From positions 375,001 through 439,000 of the forward strand of contig NZ_CP020947.1 of assembly GCF_000172795.2 (NCBI RefSeq): DNA of 64,000 bases, given 5' to 3'. The notes under the pieces were generated by a model, which did not search any database, had not been told where the DNA came from, and was given only the letters and a program-made list of their open reading frames with translations. Each line of letters starts with the position of its first letter. The stretch's first letter is position 1. The position numbers were made by a program, and so were the translations under genes. The DNA comes from Rhizobium sp. CIAT894 (GTDB taxonomy: Bacteria > Pseudomonadota > Alphaproteobacteria > Rhizobiales > Rhizobiaceae). This document shows positions 8,637 through 17,776 of this stretch, one piece after another.

Positions 8637-9897
8637 CGGCCTTCTCCCGCTTCAAATCCTTGTCCATCTCGCGCACCGCTTCGAACAGCACGGCGGCGCC
8701 GAGCGCGATGTCGTCATTCTCCGCCCATTCATCGGGACAATGGCTGCGGCCGCCCTGGCAGGGCACAAAGATCATCGCCGCCGGCGCCACCTTGGCGATC
8801 CAGGCCGTGTCATGTCCGGCGCCGGACGCCATGCGCCGATGTTTCGCGCCGACGCGCTCGCAGGCAGCCTCGAGCGCCGAAAGCAGCCCGGCATCGCCGG
8901 GCGTCGGCTGATTGTCGGATACCCGGTTCGGCGTCGCGATCGTCACGCCATAGGCGGTTGCCAGCTTTTCGACATGGCCGTCGAGCCAGCGGCAGAAAGC
9001 CTCCATGTCGGCGCGGATTTCGGCACGGCCGTCGATCAGCAGCACCACTTTCGACGGCACGACATTGGCGGCGTTCGGCTCGATCCGGAATTCGCCGACC
9101 GTCGCCGCGAAATGCCCCGGCATCCTGGCAAGCTCGGCGGCGGCGTTGCGAATGTCGAGCACCAGTTGCGATGCCGCCACCAGCGCATCCGCCCGCCGCT
9201 CCATCGGCGTCGTGCCGGCATGGTCGGCGCGGCCTTCGACAGTGATCTCGATACGGGTGATGCCCGAGATCGCGGTGACGATGCCGATATCCTCCCTTTC
9301 GGCTTCGAGCACCGGTCCCTGCTCGATATGAAGCTCGATAAAGCCCGCTATATCGGACCTTTTCTGCTGTATCAGCACATCGGTTTCGCCGCCCACCTGG
9401 GCAATAACCCCGGCAAGGTCGAGGCCGCCGCTGACGCGCGAAAGCCAGGCTTCCGGCAATTGCCCGGTCATGCCGCGGCTGCCGATGCAGGAGACGCCGA
9501 AGATGCTCACTTCCTCGGCGAGGAAATCGACGATCTCGAGATCGTGATCGAGCTCGATAGCCTGGTCGCCAAGCGCACGCGCCACCTCCAGCGCCGAGAT
9601 GACGCCGGCAATGCCGTCGAAGCGGCCGCCATCCGGCACCGTGTCGGAATGCGAGCCGAGCATGATCGTGCCGAGCCAGGGTTTGCGGCCGGTGCGCCGG
9701 CCGATCAGATTGCCGGCGGCATCGATCCGGGTTTCCAGCCCCGCCGCCTTCATCCGCGCTTCGAGATAGGCCCGGCCGTCGAGAAAGAGCGGCGAGAAGG
9801 CCCGCCGCGTCCAGGGGCGCTCCGGCTCGGTGATCGCGGCGAGCGCCTCGATATCCCCGGCGATCCGGCCGGCATTGACGGGAAGATTGCGGCTCAT
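8617..9897 (-). CDS. M20-family Zn-dependent N-carbamoyl-amino-acid hydrolase
   Basis: This 426-residue protein is of the allantoate amidohydrolase/beta-ureidopropionase/N-carbamoylase group. Metal-ligand and catalytic positions are visible: His83 and Asp94 (GSHSDTVPDGGRFDG), the Glu pair at 128-129, His190 (ELHIEQGP), the dimer-interface HAGTTPM around 226-232, and His386 (GGRSHCPDEW). In this cluster it would hydrolyse N-carbamoyl-L-glutamate to glutamate, CO2 and ammonia, the last step of ergothioneine catabolism. Its ATG overlaps the preceding hydrolase stop by 4 bp. Other N-carbamoyl substrates remain possible. Confidence 0.88.
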   Translation of the reverse strand: MSRNLPVNAGRIAGDIEALAAITEPERPWTRRAFSPLFLDGRAYLEARMKAAGLETRIDAAGNLIGRRTGRKPWLGTIMLGSHSDTVPDGGRFDGIAGVISALEVARALGDQAIELDHDLEIVDFLAEEVSIFGVSCIGSRGMTGQLPEAWLSRVSGGLDLAGVIAQVGGETDVLIQQKRSDIAGFIELHIEQGPVLEAEREDIGIVTAISGITRIEITVEGRADHAGTTPMERRADALVAASQLVLDIRNAAAELARMPGHFAATVGEFRIEPNAANVVPSKVVLLIDGRAEIRADMEAFCRWLDGHVEKLATAYGVTIATPNRVSDNQPTPGDAGLLSALEAACERVGAKHRRMASGAGHDTAWIAKVAPAAMIFVPCQGGRSHCPDEWAENDDIALGAAVLFEAVREMDKDLKREKADGTHTG

Positions 9898-11273
9898 GTC
9901 CCGGCTCCCGCAATGACCTGGCGCGGCAGCGGCCGAATGAATTGCCCGGTGCCGGGCTCGGCCAGCACCGTCCCGCCTTCCGCGATCTTTTCGCCGCGCA
10001 GGTAGGTTGCGGCAACGCTCCAGGGCAGGCGAATGCCGTTGTAAGGGCTCCAGCCGACGACATTATTGCCGCTCGCGGACGCATCATAGACGCTGTCGCG
10101 CGGCTCCAGCACGGTGATATCGGCATCCCTACCCGGGGTCAGCGCCCCCTTGATATGGTCGAGCCGGAAATGTCTTGCCGGGTTCTCCGCCATCAGCCGG
10201 GCCGCCCAGGTCAGGGGAATGCCGCGTTCCATTGCGCCTTTGACGAAAAGCGGCACCATCACCTCGAGGCCGGGAACGCCGGAGGCGTTGGCGAGCATGT
10301 CGGGATTGGTCTTGCGGTTTTCCGACCAGCTGACGTGATCGGTCGAGACCAGCCAGACATCGCCGTCGGCCACCTTGCGCCAGAGCCTCTCCACCTCGGC
10401 GCGCGGCCGCACCGGCGGATTGATCTTCGCCTTGCCGCCGAGGCGCTTCACGTCGTTTTCCTCGTCGAGCGTCAGGTAGTGAATGCAGCATTCGACAGTC
10501 GCGGCAAAGCCGTCGCGGCGATAGGCGCGGGCGATATCGTAACCGCGCCCGAGCGAGCAGTGCACCACATGCGCCGGGCAGTGGGTTAAGGCACCCGTCT
10601 CGAAGATCGTGTGCATCGCCAGGAGTTCGGTAATCGGCGGCCGCGACAGGCCGTGCGCCCGCCAGTCGGTGACGCCGCTCGCCTTCACCTGCTCCATGTA
10701 GGTGCGCACCGCCTCGTCGTCCTCGTTGTGGACGCCTGCCGTCAGTCCCGTCCGCGAGATAGCTGCAAAACAGGCATCGAGCAGGGCCGGGGGAATGCGG
10801 GGAAAACGCTTCGGGTCGGTGCCGAAGGTCGAAAATTTGAAGGCCGCGACACCCGCTTCCACCATCTCGGCAATTCGCGCCGGGCCTTCTTCCGGATCGA
10901 CGGTGCCGTAAAGCGCGAAATCGACGCGCGCCTGCGGGCTCGCATGGGAGATCTTGCGTTTGACCGCCGCTGCCGAGCAGACGAGATTACCCTCGTCATA
11001 GGGCATGTCGACGATCGTGGTCACGCCACCTGCGGCCGCCGAGCGCGTCGACCAGATGAAATCCTCCTGATCCTTCTGGGACAGCGAATGCACCTGCGCG
11101 TCGATCGCGCCGGGCAGGATCAGCGCTCTTCCGAGCAGATGGCGTTCACGCGCCGCGGGCGGCACGCCGAGGCCGACCTCGGCAATCCTGCCGTCGCGCG
11201 CGGCGACGTAACCCTGTTCGAGAATGCGATCCGGCAGCACGACCGTGCCCTGCAGAACGAGATCGAAGTCCAT
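9894..11273 (-). CDS. Cyclic-amide amidohydrolase (hydantoinase/dihydropyrimidinase type)
   Basis: This 459-residue TIM-barrel amidohydrolase is near dihydropyrimidinase, hydantoinase and allantoinase. Metal-site candidates are His62, carboxy-Lys146 (AFKFSTFG), His182 (VHNEDD), His238 (HVVHCSLG) and Asp312 (VSTDHVSWS). The usual first His of the DxHxH motif is Gln60 (IDAQVHS), which is unusual and may mark a subfamily. In this cluster it would open hydantoin-5-propionate to N-carbamoylglutamate. It is 13 bp downstream of the lyase gene and overlaps the carbamoylase start by 4 bp. Allantoinase is the main alternative. Confidence 0.83.
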   Translation of the reverse strand: MDFDLVLQGTVVLPDRILEQGYVAARDGRIAEVGLGVPPAARERHLLGRALILPGAIDAQVHSLSQKDQEDFIWSTRSAAAGGVTTIVDMPYDEGNLVCSAAAVKRKISHASPQARVDFALYGTVDPEEGPARIAEMVEAGVAAFKFSTFGTDPKRFPRIPPALLDACFAAISRTGLTAGVHNEDDEAVRTYMEQVKASGVTDWRAHGLSRPPITELLAMHTIFETGALTHCPAHVVHCSLGRGYDIARAYRRDGFAATVECCIHYLTLDEENDVKRLGGKAKINPPVRPRAEVERLWRKVADGDVWLVSTDHVSWSENRKTNPDMLANASGVPGLEVMVPLFVKGAMERGIPLTWAARLMAENPARHFRLDHIKGALTPGRDADITVLEPRDSVYDASASGNNVVGWSPYNGIRLPWSVAATYLRGEKIAEGGTVLAEPGTGQFIRPLPRQVIAGAGT

Positions 11274-11286
11274 GCCGCTTCCCTTC

Positions 11287-12876
11287 CTAGGCTGAAATCA
11301 GGGGCTCGTGGCGAGGCAACCGCTCGCCGATGCGATCCAGCGCACCAAGCGCGAAGAAATCGTCGAAGGATGCGATCGGAACCTGCTCGGTCAGCTTCGA
11401 AAGGAAGTCGTCCGAGCCGAGTTCTTCTTCGATCGCCTCCACCTCGGCCGAAAGCGGCCGGTCGACGGTATAGAAATCCGCATGTTTGCGCACGACCTCG
11501 TAGAGCATGGCGGCGACCCCCTTCGGTTCGTCGCCGAGAATGTCGATCGCCTGGGCCGACAGCAGCGCCTCGAGTGCTGCCAGGCGCTTCAGCGCCTGCA
11601 TCTGCCGCTCGAAGCGCTCGATAACCAGCGGCAGGAAGGCCGCCTCGTCCTCCAGCCCGGCTGCGACGACAAGCGACTGCGCCGAGACCGGATTGGACAT
11701 CGACAGTACGCGCGAAAAGATTTCGCCGGCAAGCTTGATGATCGGCCCGAAACCGGTGGCGATCCGCCCCGGCGGCACCAGATTGACCGGCAGGTCGCGG
11801 CGCTGGCCGTTGCCGAGAATGACACAACGGTTGAAGGCGTTGCGCGCCGCATGCGCCATGCAGAGGGCGGCCGATTCGAGCAAGATCGTCACATCGAGCG
11901 GCAGTGAACCGCCCGACGTCATCACCCTGCCTTCCACCACCACGGGATTGTCGTCCGAGCGGCCGGTGGCGGCCAGGATCTTGTGGCCGGTCGATAGCAG
12001 GTTTTCGATGACGGCGCCGAACACCTGGGCGATCATCCGCAGGCTGAGCGGATCCTGCACATGCGTGGCAACAGGCCAGTTCCAGTCGTCCGACGCGTTG
12101 CAGAGCCAGGCGCCGATCAGCGCCTCGCGCGCCGTGCCGACATGACGCACCGCCTTCCAGGGATCGCGGGAGGCGCCGAGCGCGCCGGCCGCCATCATCG
12201 CCGTCGCCAGCAGGATGCGGATCGAGGCCGCTGCATTGCGCGTCGTCTCCGCTGCCGCGGCAAAGCTCACCGCATTGATGCTGAGCGAGGCGAGGCTATC
12301 GCGCGGTGCCATCCGCACCGGCTGCAGTCCGGCTGCCCGGAAGGCGTCGGCCGCCTGCATCCGCTTGCCGCGATAGACTGCTTCGCCGACGCCGGTCAGC
12401 ACCGCGCCGATCTGCCCCATCAGGCCGATATCGGCGCAGCCGATCGAGCCGGTGCGCCGCACGACCGGGATCAGATCGGCTTCGAGCATGGTGATATAGG
12501 CTTCGATCAGCTCCGGCGTGCAGCCGACCTGGCCGGTCAGCGCCGTATTGACGCGGATCGCCATGGCATTGCGCACGACGTTGCAGGAAAACGGCGTGCC
12601 GGTGCCGAAGTGATGGGCGCGCACCAGGCCGAGATTGAAAGTGTCGAGTTCGTCGGCCGACCACTCCACATCCTTCATGGCGCCGACGCCCGTCGTCGAG
12701 CCGTAGACCGGCATGCCGGAGGCAATCGCATCCTCGACGATCTCGCGGGCGATCGCGATGCGGGCCATGCCGGTCGCCGAAGCCGAAATCGTCACCTTGC
12801 CCGCGCCGATCGCCGCCATCTCGGCAAAACCGAGCGGTTGTCCGGAAAGTTCAATGCCGGGGCGTTCCTGCTGCAT
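11287..12876 (-). CDS. HAL/PAL-family lyase lacking the MIO triad, probable ergothionase
   Basis: This 529-residue aromatic amino acid ammonia-lyase family protein has the expected YGSTTGVG (58-65) and GQRRDLPVNLV-type regions. The Ala-Ser-Gly that cyclises to the MIO cofactor in histidine ammonia-lyase (GASGDLAPL) is replaced by Cys-Ala-Asp at residues 147-149 (GSIGCADIGLMG). It therefore cannot form MIO and is unlikely to deaminate histidine. Ergothionase, an HAL relative, eliminates trimethylamine from ergothioneine, a quaternary amine for which MIO is not needed. Downstream thiohydantoin and hydantoin genes fit that role. It is the first gene of the minus-strand operon; no clear promoter was seen in 12877-13014. 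Confidence 0.8.
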   Translation of the reverse strand: MQQERPGIELSGQPLGFAEMAAIGAGKVTISASATGMARIAIAREIVEDAIASGMPVYGSTTGVGAMKDVEWSADELDTFNLGLVRAHHFGTGTPFSCNVVRNAMAIRVNTALTGQVGCTPELIEAYITMLEADLIPVVRRTGSIGCADIGLMGQIGAVLTGVGEAVYRGKRMQAADAFRAAGLQPVRMAPRDSLASLSINAVSFAAAAETTRNAAASIRILLATAMMAAGALGASRDPWKAVRHVGTAREALIGAWLCNASDDWNWPVATHVQDPLSLRMIAQVFGAVIENLLSTGHKILAATGRSDDNPVVVEGRVMTSGGSLPLDVTILLESAALCMAHAARNAFNRCVILGNGQRRDLPVNLVPPGRIATGFGPIIKLAGEIFSRVLSMSNPVSAQSLVVAAGLEDEAAFLPLVIERFERQMQALKRLAALEALLSAQAIDILGDEPKGVAAMLYEVVRKHADFYTVDRPLSAEVEAIEEELGSDDFLSKLTEQVPIASFDDFFALGALDRIGERLPRHEPLISA

Positions 12877-13014
12877 GTGCCTATCTCCTGGAACAGGCTG
12901 ATTCTAGACCGGATCGGCCAAAATCTGAATCCCTGTTCTGAATGCGAGACTAAGCGAGCCCTTCGTCACATGGGATATCCCAAATGCCGAACACAGCATG
13001 TGTTTGGCGGGCGG

Positions 13015-14604
13015 TCAGCTCAGCATCCAGGCGATATAGACAAGCGTCAATGCGATGAGCCACAGCGCAATCCTGGCCGAACGGTTGTGCCGTGCCTCGG
13101 CCTTGCCGATCGCATCCGCCGTCTGCGCGTCGAAGCGCAGCCCGTGTTCGCTCATATGCAGGAGCTGATGGTGGAATTTTTCGGTCTTTGCCGCAATTTC
13201 CGGCACGGCTTCGGCGAGCTTGACCGCCGCTTTCAGACCGTCCTTGAGATCGGTGGCGATCCGCTTCGGCCCGAGATTGGTGCGGATCCAGTCGCCGACG
13301 ACGGGCTCGGAGGCTTTCCACATGTTGAAGCGCGGGTTGAGCATGCGCGACACGCCCTCGACCACGACCATGGTCTTCTGCAGCATCACCAGTTCCGGCC
13401 GTGTCGCCATGTCGAAGAGTTCGGTCACTTCGAACAGCAGCGTCAGCAGCTTGCCCATCGAGATCGTCTCGGCCGGCTGCCCGTGGATCGGCTCGCCGAT
13501 CGCCCGGATCGCCTGGGCAAAGCTCTCGACATTGTGGTGGCCGGGCACATAACCGGCCTCGAAATGCACCTCGGCGACGCGGATATAGTCGCGGGTGATG
13601 AAGCCGTAGAGGATTTCGGCAAGGAACCGCCGCTCCTTCTTGCCGAGCCGCCCGACAATGCCCATGTCGACGGCGACGATCATGCCATCGGCATCGACGA
13701 AGAGGTTGCCCGGATGCATGTCGGCATGGAAGAAGCCGTCGCGCAGCGTGTGGCGCAGGAACGACTGGATCAGCGTATCGGCGAGCAGGTTGAGATCGTG
13801 GCCGGCCGCCCGCAGACCCTCGACATCGGACATCCTCGTGCCGTCGATCCACTCCATGGTGATGACGTCGCGCCCGGTGCGCTCCCAGTCGACCTTCGGC
13901 ACGCGGAAACCGGGATCTCTCTCGGTATTTTCGGCAATCTCGGAAAGTGCGGCCGCCTCCAGGCGAAGATCCATCTCCACCTTCGTCGTCTGCTCCAGCG
14001 TCTTGGTCACCTCGACCGGCCGCAGCCGCCGGCTGGAGGGCAGGAAACGCTCCTGCATGTGGGCGACGAGATACATCGCCTCGATATCATGGGCAAAACG
14101 CTGGCGCACGCCGGGCCGCACGATCTTGACGGCGACCTTCTTGCGGCCTTGCGATGTCTCGACTTCAGCCGGATGCACCTGGGCAATCGAGGCGGCGGCG
14201 ATCGGATCGCCGAAGCTCGCATAGAGTTCGCCGATCGGCCGCCCGAGCGATCCCTCGATATTGGCCTTGGCCGCCGCCGAGGGAAAGAAGGCCATCCGGT
14301 CCTGCAACTGCGACAGATCGTTGGCGAATTCGACGCCGACAACGTCAGGCCGCGTCGCCAGGAACTGCCCGATCTTCACATAGGAGGGGCCAAGCCGCTC
14401 GACGGCCTGCGCCAATCGGTCGCTGCGCTTCTGATGCCTTGCCTTGCTTCGCTCGAAAATCGTGACGAAGGATTTGGCAAGCGCGATCGGCGGCGGCAGT
14501 CCTTCGGACGGAAGCGCCGACACGACGCCCTCGCGCACGAGCACCCAGCCGACGCGCCAGAGGCGGAAATAGGCTCCGAAAGTGCTCATGCTGAAATGCC
14601 CCAC
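13015..14604 (-). CDS. ubiB: UbiB, ubiquinone biosynthesis atypical kinase/ATPase
   Basis: This protein of about 529 residues belongs to the ABC1/ADCK/UbiB family and assists ubiquinone biosynthesis at the inner membrane. Visible family marks are the KxGQ motif (GPSYVKIGQFLATRPD), the alanine-rich loop AAASIAQVH, the catalytic-loop HADMHPGNLF and VDMGIVGRL. One or two hydrophobic helices sit at the C-terminus (ALWLIALTLVYIAWML). An ATG five codons in (MSTFGAY) may be the true start. It follows ubiE by 33 bp on the same strand, so the two are probably one operon. Confidence 0.95.
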   Translation of the reverse strand: MGHFSMSTFGAYFRLWRVGWVLVREGVVSALPSEGLPPPIALAKSFVTIFERSKARHQKRSDRLAQAVERLGPSYVKIGQFLATRPDVVGVEFANDLSQLQDRMAFFPSAAAKANIEGSLGRPIGELYASFGDPIAAASIAQVHPAEVETSQGRKKVAVKIVRPGVRQRFAHDIEAMYLVAHMQERFLPSSRRLRPVEVTKTLEQTTKVEMDLRLEAAALSEIAENTERDPGFRVPKVDWERTGRDVITMEWIDGTRMSDVEGLRAAGHDLNLLADTLIQSFLRHTLRDGFFHADMHPGNLFVDADGMIVAVDMGIVGRLGKKERRFLAEILYGFITRDYIRVAEVHFEAGYVPGHHNVESFAQAIRAIGEPIHGQPAETISMGKLLTLLFEVTELFDMATRPELVMLQKTMVVVEGVSRMLNPRFNMWKASEPVVGDWIRTNLGPKRIATDLKDGLKAAVKLAEAVPEIAAKTEKFHHQLLHMSEHGLRFDAQTADAIGKAEARHNRSARIALWLIALTLVYIAWMLS

Positions 14605-14637
14605 CGAGGGAGGTTCGTCTTTTTTTCCTTCATTCCC

Positions 14638-15414
14638 TCAGAGCTTCCAGCCGGAATGCAGGGCGGCAATGCCGCCGGTATAATTGGTGTAGGAGACGCG
14701 CGAAAAGCCGGCCTGGCGGATCATTGCCGCGAAATTCTCCTGGTTGGGGAATTTGCGGATCGATTCCACCAGATATTGGTAGGGTTCGGCATCGCCGGTG
14801 ATCGCCTTGCCGAATTGCGGAATGGCATTGAACGACCAGGCGTCATAGATCTTGTCGAGAAGCGGCATGTCGACTTCGGAAAATTCGAGCACCAGCAGCC
14901 GTCCGCCGCGCTTCAGCACGCGATAGGCTTCCGACAGCGCCGCATCGATCCGCGGCACGTTGCGGATGCCGAAGGCGATGGTATAGGCGTCGAAGCTGGC
15001 GGCCTCGAAAGGCAGTTCCTCGGCATTCGCCTCGACGAAGGTGAGATTGCCGGACAGTTTCTTCTTTTCCGCCCGTTCGGCGCCGACGCCGAGCATCGAG
15101 CCGTTGATGTCGAGCACGGTCGCATGCGCTTGCCGACCCGAAGCCTCGACGATACGGAAGGCGATGTCGCCCGTGCCGCCGGCAACGTCGAGCACCTTGT
15201 AGCCCGGCTCCTTGCGCGGGTTGAGCGCCGAAATCATCGCATCCTTCCAGGCGCGGTGCATGCCCATCGACATCACGTCGTTCATGATGTCGTAGCGCTT
15301 GGCGACCTTGTGGAACACCTCATTGACGAGGCCCTGCTTCTCGCCGCCCGGCACCTCGCGGAAGCCGTAGGAGGTCTCCATGCCGCCATCGGCGGAAGTG
15401 CGGCTTTCTGACAT
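14638..15414 (-). CDS. ubiE: UbiE, demethylmenaquinone/ubiquinone C-methyltransferase
   Basis: This 258-residue class I SAM-dependent methyltransferase does the C-methylation step of ubiquinone synthesis. The [14 protein letters not shown] motif I binds SAM, and the [17 protein letters not shown] and [13 protein letters not shown] blocks are diagnostic of UbiE. The start at 15414 ([10 protein letters not shown]) has a GGAACGGAG-like ribosome site; the longer frame from 15453 reads into the divergent promoter region. The gene is divergent from mutM and followed by ubiB. Confidence 0.95.
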   Translation of the reverse strand: MSESRTSADGGMETSYGFREVPGGEKQGLVNEVFHKVAKRYDIMNDVMSMGMHRAWKDAMISALNPRKEPGYKVLDVAGGTGDIAFRIVEASGRQAHATVLDINGSMLGVGAERAEKKKLSGNLTFVEANAEELPFEAASFDAYTIAFGIRNVPRIDAALSEAYRVLKRGGRLLVLEFSEVDMPLLDKIYDAWSFNAIPQFGKAITGDAEPYQYLVESIRKFPNQENFAAMIRQAGFSRVSYTNYTGGIAALHSGWKL

Positions 15415-15562
15415 CAGGCTGCTCCGTTCCTTGAAGATCGGTGCGGCGGCCATAGCGAAAGACCGCGCGCGACGTTATCACTGGGCCACGCTGTCCACGG
15501 GCCACTGGCGCTATAGCGCACATCGTCCTCGGTTGAAACACGTTAGATATAGATGGGTTAAG

Positions 15563-16453
15563 ATGCCGGAATTGCCAGAAGTCGAAACGGTCAAACGCGG
15601 CCTGGCGCCGACCATGGAGGGGGCTCGCGTCACAAGGCTGGAACTGCGCCGCGCCGATCTGCGCTTCCCCTTTCCCGATGCTTTGGCCGACAGGGTATCC
15701 GGCCGCATCATCGTCAGCCTCGGCCGCCGCGCCAAATATCTGCTGGTCGATCTCGATGACGGCAACACGCTGATCTCCCATCTCGGCATGTCCGGTTCGT
15801 TTCGCATCGAGGAAGGCGCCGGAGCCGCCACGCCCGGCGAATTCCACCATGCCCGCTCGAAGGACGAGAAGCACGATCACGTCGTCTTTCATCTGGAAGG
15901 CGCAAGTGGCCCGCGTCGCGTCATCTATAATGACCCACGCCGTTTCGGTTTCATGGATATGGTGGAGCGCGCCGATCTCGCCGCCCATCCCTTCTTCCGC
16001 GATCTCGGCCCGGAGCCGACGGGAAACGAGCTCGGCGCCGCCTATCTTGCCGAGCGCTTCCGCGACAAGGCACAGCCGCTGAAGAGCGCGCTCCTCGACC
16101 AGAAGAATATTGCCGGCCTCGGCAATATCTATGTCTGCGAGGCGCTGTGGCGCTCGCATCTTTCGCCGGTCCGCGCCGCCGGCACGCTGGTGACGGCGGG
16201 TGGCCGGCCGAAGGAGCAGCTAAACCTGCTGGTCGCTGCGATCCGCGACGTTATCGCCGATGCGATCGCCGCCGGCGGATCGTCGCTGCGCGATCATATC
16301 CAGACCGACGGATCGCTCGGCTATTTCCAGCATTCCTTCTCCGTCTATGATCGCGAAGGTCAGGCTTGCCGCACGCCCGGCTGCGGCGGTACGGTCGCCC
16401 GTATCGTCCAGGCGGGCCGCTCCACCTTCTATTGCGCCACCTGCCAGAAATGA
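15563..16453 (+). CDS. mutM: MutM (Fpg), formamidopyrimidine-DNA glycosylase
   Basis: This 296-residue base-excision repair enzyme removes 8-oxoguanine and formamidopyrimidines. The mature N-terminus [10 protein letters not shown] supplies the catalytic Pro2 and Glu3, so the start must be 15563, although an open frame extends upstream. The protein ends in a zinc finger with four cysteines (CRTPGCGG and CATC). It is divergent from ubiE. The stop lies 22 bp before the enoyl-CoA hydratase gene on the same strand. Confidence 0.96.
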   Translation: MPELPEVETVKRGLAPTMEGARVTRLELRRADLRFPFPDALADRVSGRIIVSLGRRAKYLLVDLDDGNTLISHLGMSGSFRIEEGAGAATPGEFHHARSKDEKHDHVVFHLEGASGPRRVIYNDPRRFGFMDMVERADLAAHPFFRDLGPEPTGNELGAAYLAERFRDKAQPLKSALLDQKNIAGLGNIYVCEALWRSHLSPVRAAGTLVTAGGRPKEQLNLLVAAIRDVIADAIAAGGSSLRDHIQTDGSLGYFQHSFSVYDREGQACRTPGCGGTVARIVQAGRSTFYCATCQK

Positions 16454-16475
16454 GAGCCAAAACCGGGAGAACAGC

Positions 16476-17249
16476 ATGGCCTATGAGACCCTGATCGTCG
16501 AAACCCGAGGCAATGTCGGCCTCGTCACGCTGAACCGCCCGCAGGCGCTGAACGCGCTGAACTCCACGGTCCTGAAGGAGCTGAAGCAGGCCTATGCCGC
16601 TTTCCACGCCGACGAGGCGGTCGGCGCGATCGTGCTCACCGGCTCCGAGCGTGCCTTCGCCGCCGGCGCCGACATCAAGGAGATGCAGCCGCTGCACTTC
16701 GCCGATATCTATAAGAGCGATTTCATCAGCGGCTGGGACGAGGTCGCAAAGGCCCGCAAGCCTGTCATCGCCGCCGTCAGCGGCTTTGCGCTCGGGGGCG
16801 GCTGCGAGCTCGCCATGATGTGCGATTTCATCATCGCCTCGGAGACGGCGAAGTTCGGCCAGCCGGAAATCACTCTCGGCGTTATTCCCGGCATGGGCGG
16901 TTCGCAGCGGCTGACGCGCGCCGTCGGCAAGGCGAAGGCCATGGATCTGATCCTGACCGGCCGGATGATGGATGCCGCGGAAGCTGAACGATCGGGACTC
17001 GTTTCGCGTGTGGTGGCGCCCGAGCGTCTGCTCGAGGAGGCTCTTGCCGCGGCCGAAAAGATCGCCTCGCTGTCTCAGCCCTCGGTCCTGATGGCCAAGG
17101 AGGCGGTCAACCGCGCCTTCGAAACGACGCTGGAGGAGGGCTTGCGGTTCGAACGCCGGCTGTTTCACAGCCTCTTTGCCACCGACGACCAGAAAGAAGG
17201 CATGGCGGCCTTCGTCGAGAAGCGTAAACCGGCTTTTACGCACCGTTGA
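16476..17249 (+). CDS. Enoyl-CoA hydratase
   Basis: This 257-residue crotonase-family protein hydrates trans-2-enoyl-CoA in fatty acid beta-oxidation. The oxyanion-hole regions [11 protein letters not shown] and [17 protein letters not shown] are intact, and the two catalytic glutamates are present in the GGGCELAM and [14 protein letters not shown] segments. The start at 16476 has a GGGAGAA ribosome site; an upstream open frame overlaps mutM and is a shadow. It lies between mutM and rpsT. Confidence 0.93.
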   Translation: MAYETLIVETRGNVGLVTLNRPQALNALNSTVLKELKQAYAAFHADEAVGAIVLTGSERAFAAGADIKEMQPLHFADIYKSDFISGWDEVAKARKPVIAAVSGFALGGGCELAMMCDFIIASETAKFGQPEITLGVIPGMGGSQRLTRAVGKAKAMDLILTGRMMDAAEAERSGLVSRVVAPERLLEEALAAAEKIASLSQPSVLMAKEAVNRAFETTLEEGLRFERRLFHSLFATDDQKEGMAAFVEKRKPAFTHR

Positions 17250-17291
17250 ACGCTTTTCGCCGCTTCCCGCGGCAAAGCTTGAAAATCCGCG

Positions 17292-17320
17292 TTGACGTGG
17301 GCCGGCTTTAGAGTTATATG
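17292..17320 (+). promoter_or_regulatory. Sigma-70-like promoter for rpsT
   Basis: TTGACG at 17292-17297 and TATATG at 17315-17320 are separated by exactly 17 bases. Both boxes are close to the vegetative consensus. This would give an rpsT leader of about 115 nucleotides before the start at 17441, enough for the translational autoregulation known for S20. Confidence 0.6.
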
Positions 17321-17440
17321 CCCGCCCACGGTTCGGAAAGCCGGTCTGGTTTTCCGCGATTGCTCCCGCATTGCTGGATTTTGTGGCCGCAGGGCCCGCG
17401 GTAATGGCGGAGTTTGTTCGAATTCTTGAGAGAGGCATCC

Positions 17441-17719
17441 ATGGCCAATACAACTTCGGCGAAAAAAGCGACCCGCAAGATCGCCCGCCGTACCGACGTC
17501 AATAAGGCTCGTCGCTCGCGCGTTCGTACTTTCGTTCGCCAGGTCGAAGAGGCCATCGCATCCGGTGACGCCGCCAAGGCGAAGGAAGCTTTCCTGGCCG
17601 CTCAGCCCGAGCTTGCCCGCGCCGCCAGCAAGGGCGTCCTTCACTCCAATACGGCATCGCGCAAGGTCTCGCGCCTGGCCGCTCGTGTGAAGGCTCTTTC
17701 GGTCACCGCGACCGCGTAA
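17441..17719 (+). CDS. rpsT: 30S ribosomal protein S20
   Basis: This 92-residue, Lys/Arg/Ala-rich protein begins [17 protein letters not shown] and contains the family's [17 protein letters not shown] block. It binds 16S rRNA in the small subunit. An open frame starts 27 bp upstream, but the S20 family begins at MANTTSAKK and a GAGAGG ribosome site precedes 17441. A strong promoter lies upstream and a terminator follows, so it is probably a single-gene transcript. Confidence 0.97.
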   Translation: MANTTSAKKATRKIARRTDVNKARRSRVRTFVRQVEEAIASGDAAKAKEAFLAAQPELARAASKGVLHSNTASRKVSRLAARVKALSVTATA

Positions 17720-17749
17720 TCTTCCGTTAACGACCTCCTCGTTATGATT

Positions 17750-17776
17750 AGCCCGGTAATTTTACCGGGCTTTTTC
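17750..17776 (+). terminator. Rho-independent terminator after rpsT
   Basis: AGCCCGGTA (17750-17758) pairs with TACCGGGCT (17763-17771) around an ATTT loop and is followed by TTTT. It lies 30 bp after the rpsT stop. Confidence 0.85.

Noticed and set aside
4160..12876. Ordinary histidine utilisation (hut) operon
   Set aside because: No hutG, hutI, hutF or hutC; the lyase lacks the MIO triad; DUF917 and hydantoin-type hydrolases are not hut genes.
12061..15411. Very long plus-strand open frame (1116 codons)
   Set aside because: It lies opposite the lyase, ubiB and ubiE genes, which have clear family motifs. Its translation is rich in Arg/His/Asp low-complexity stretches typical of antisense frames in high-GC DNA.
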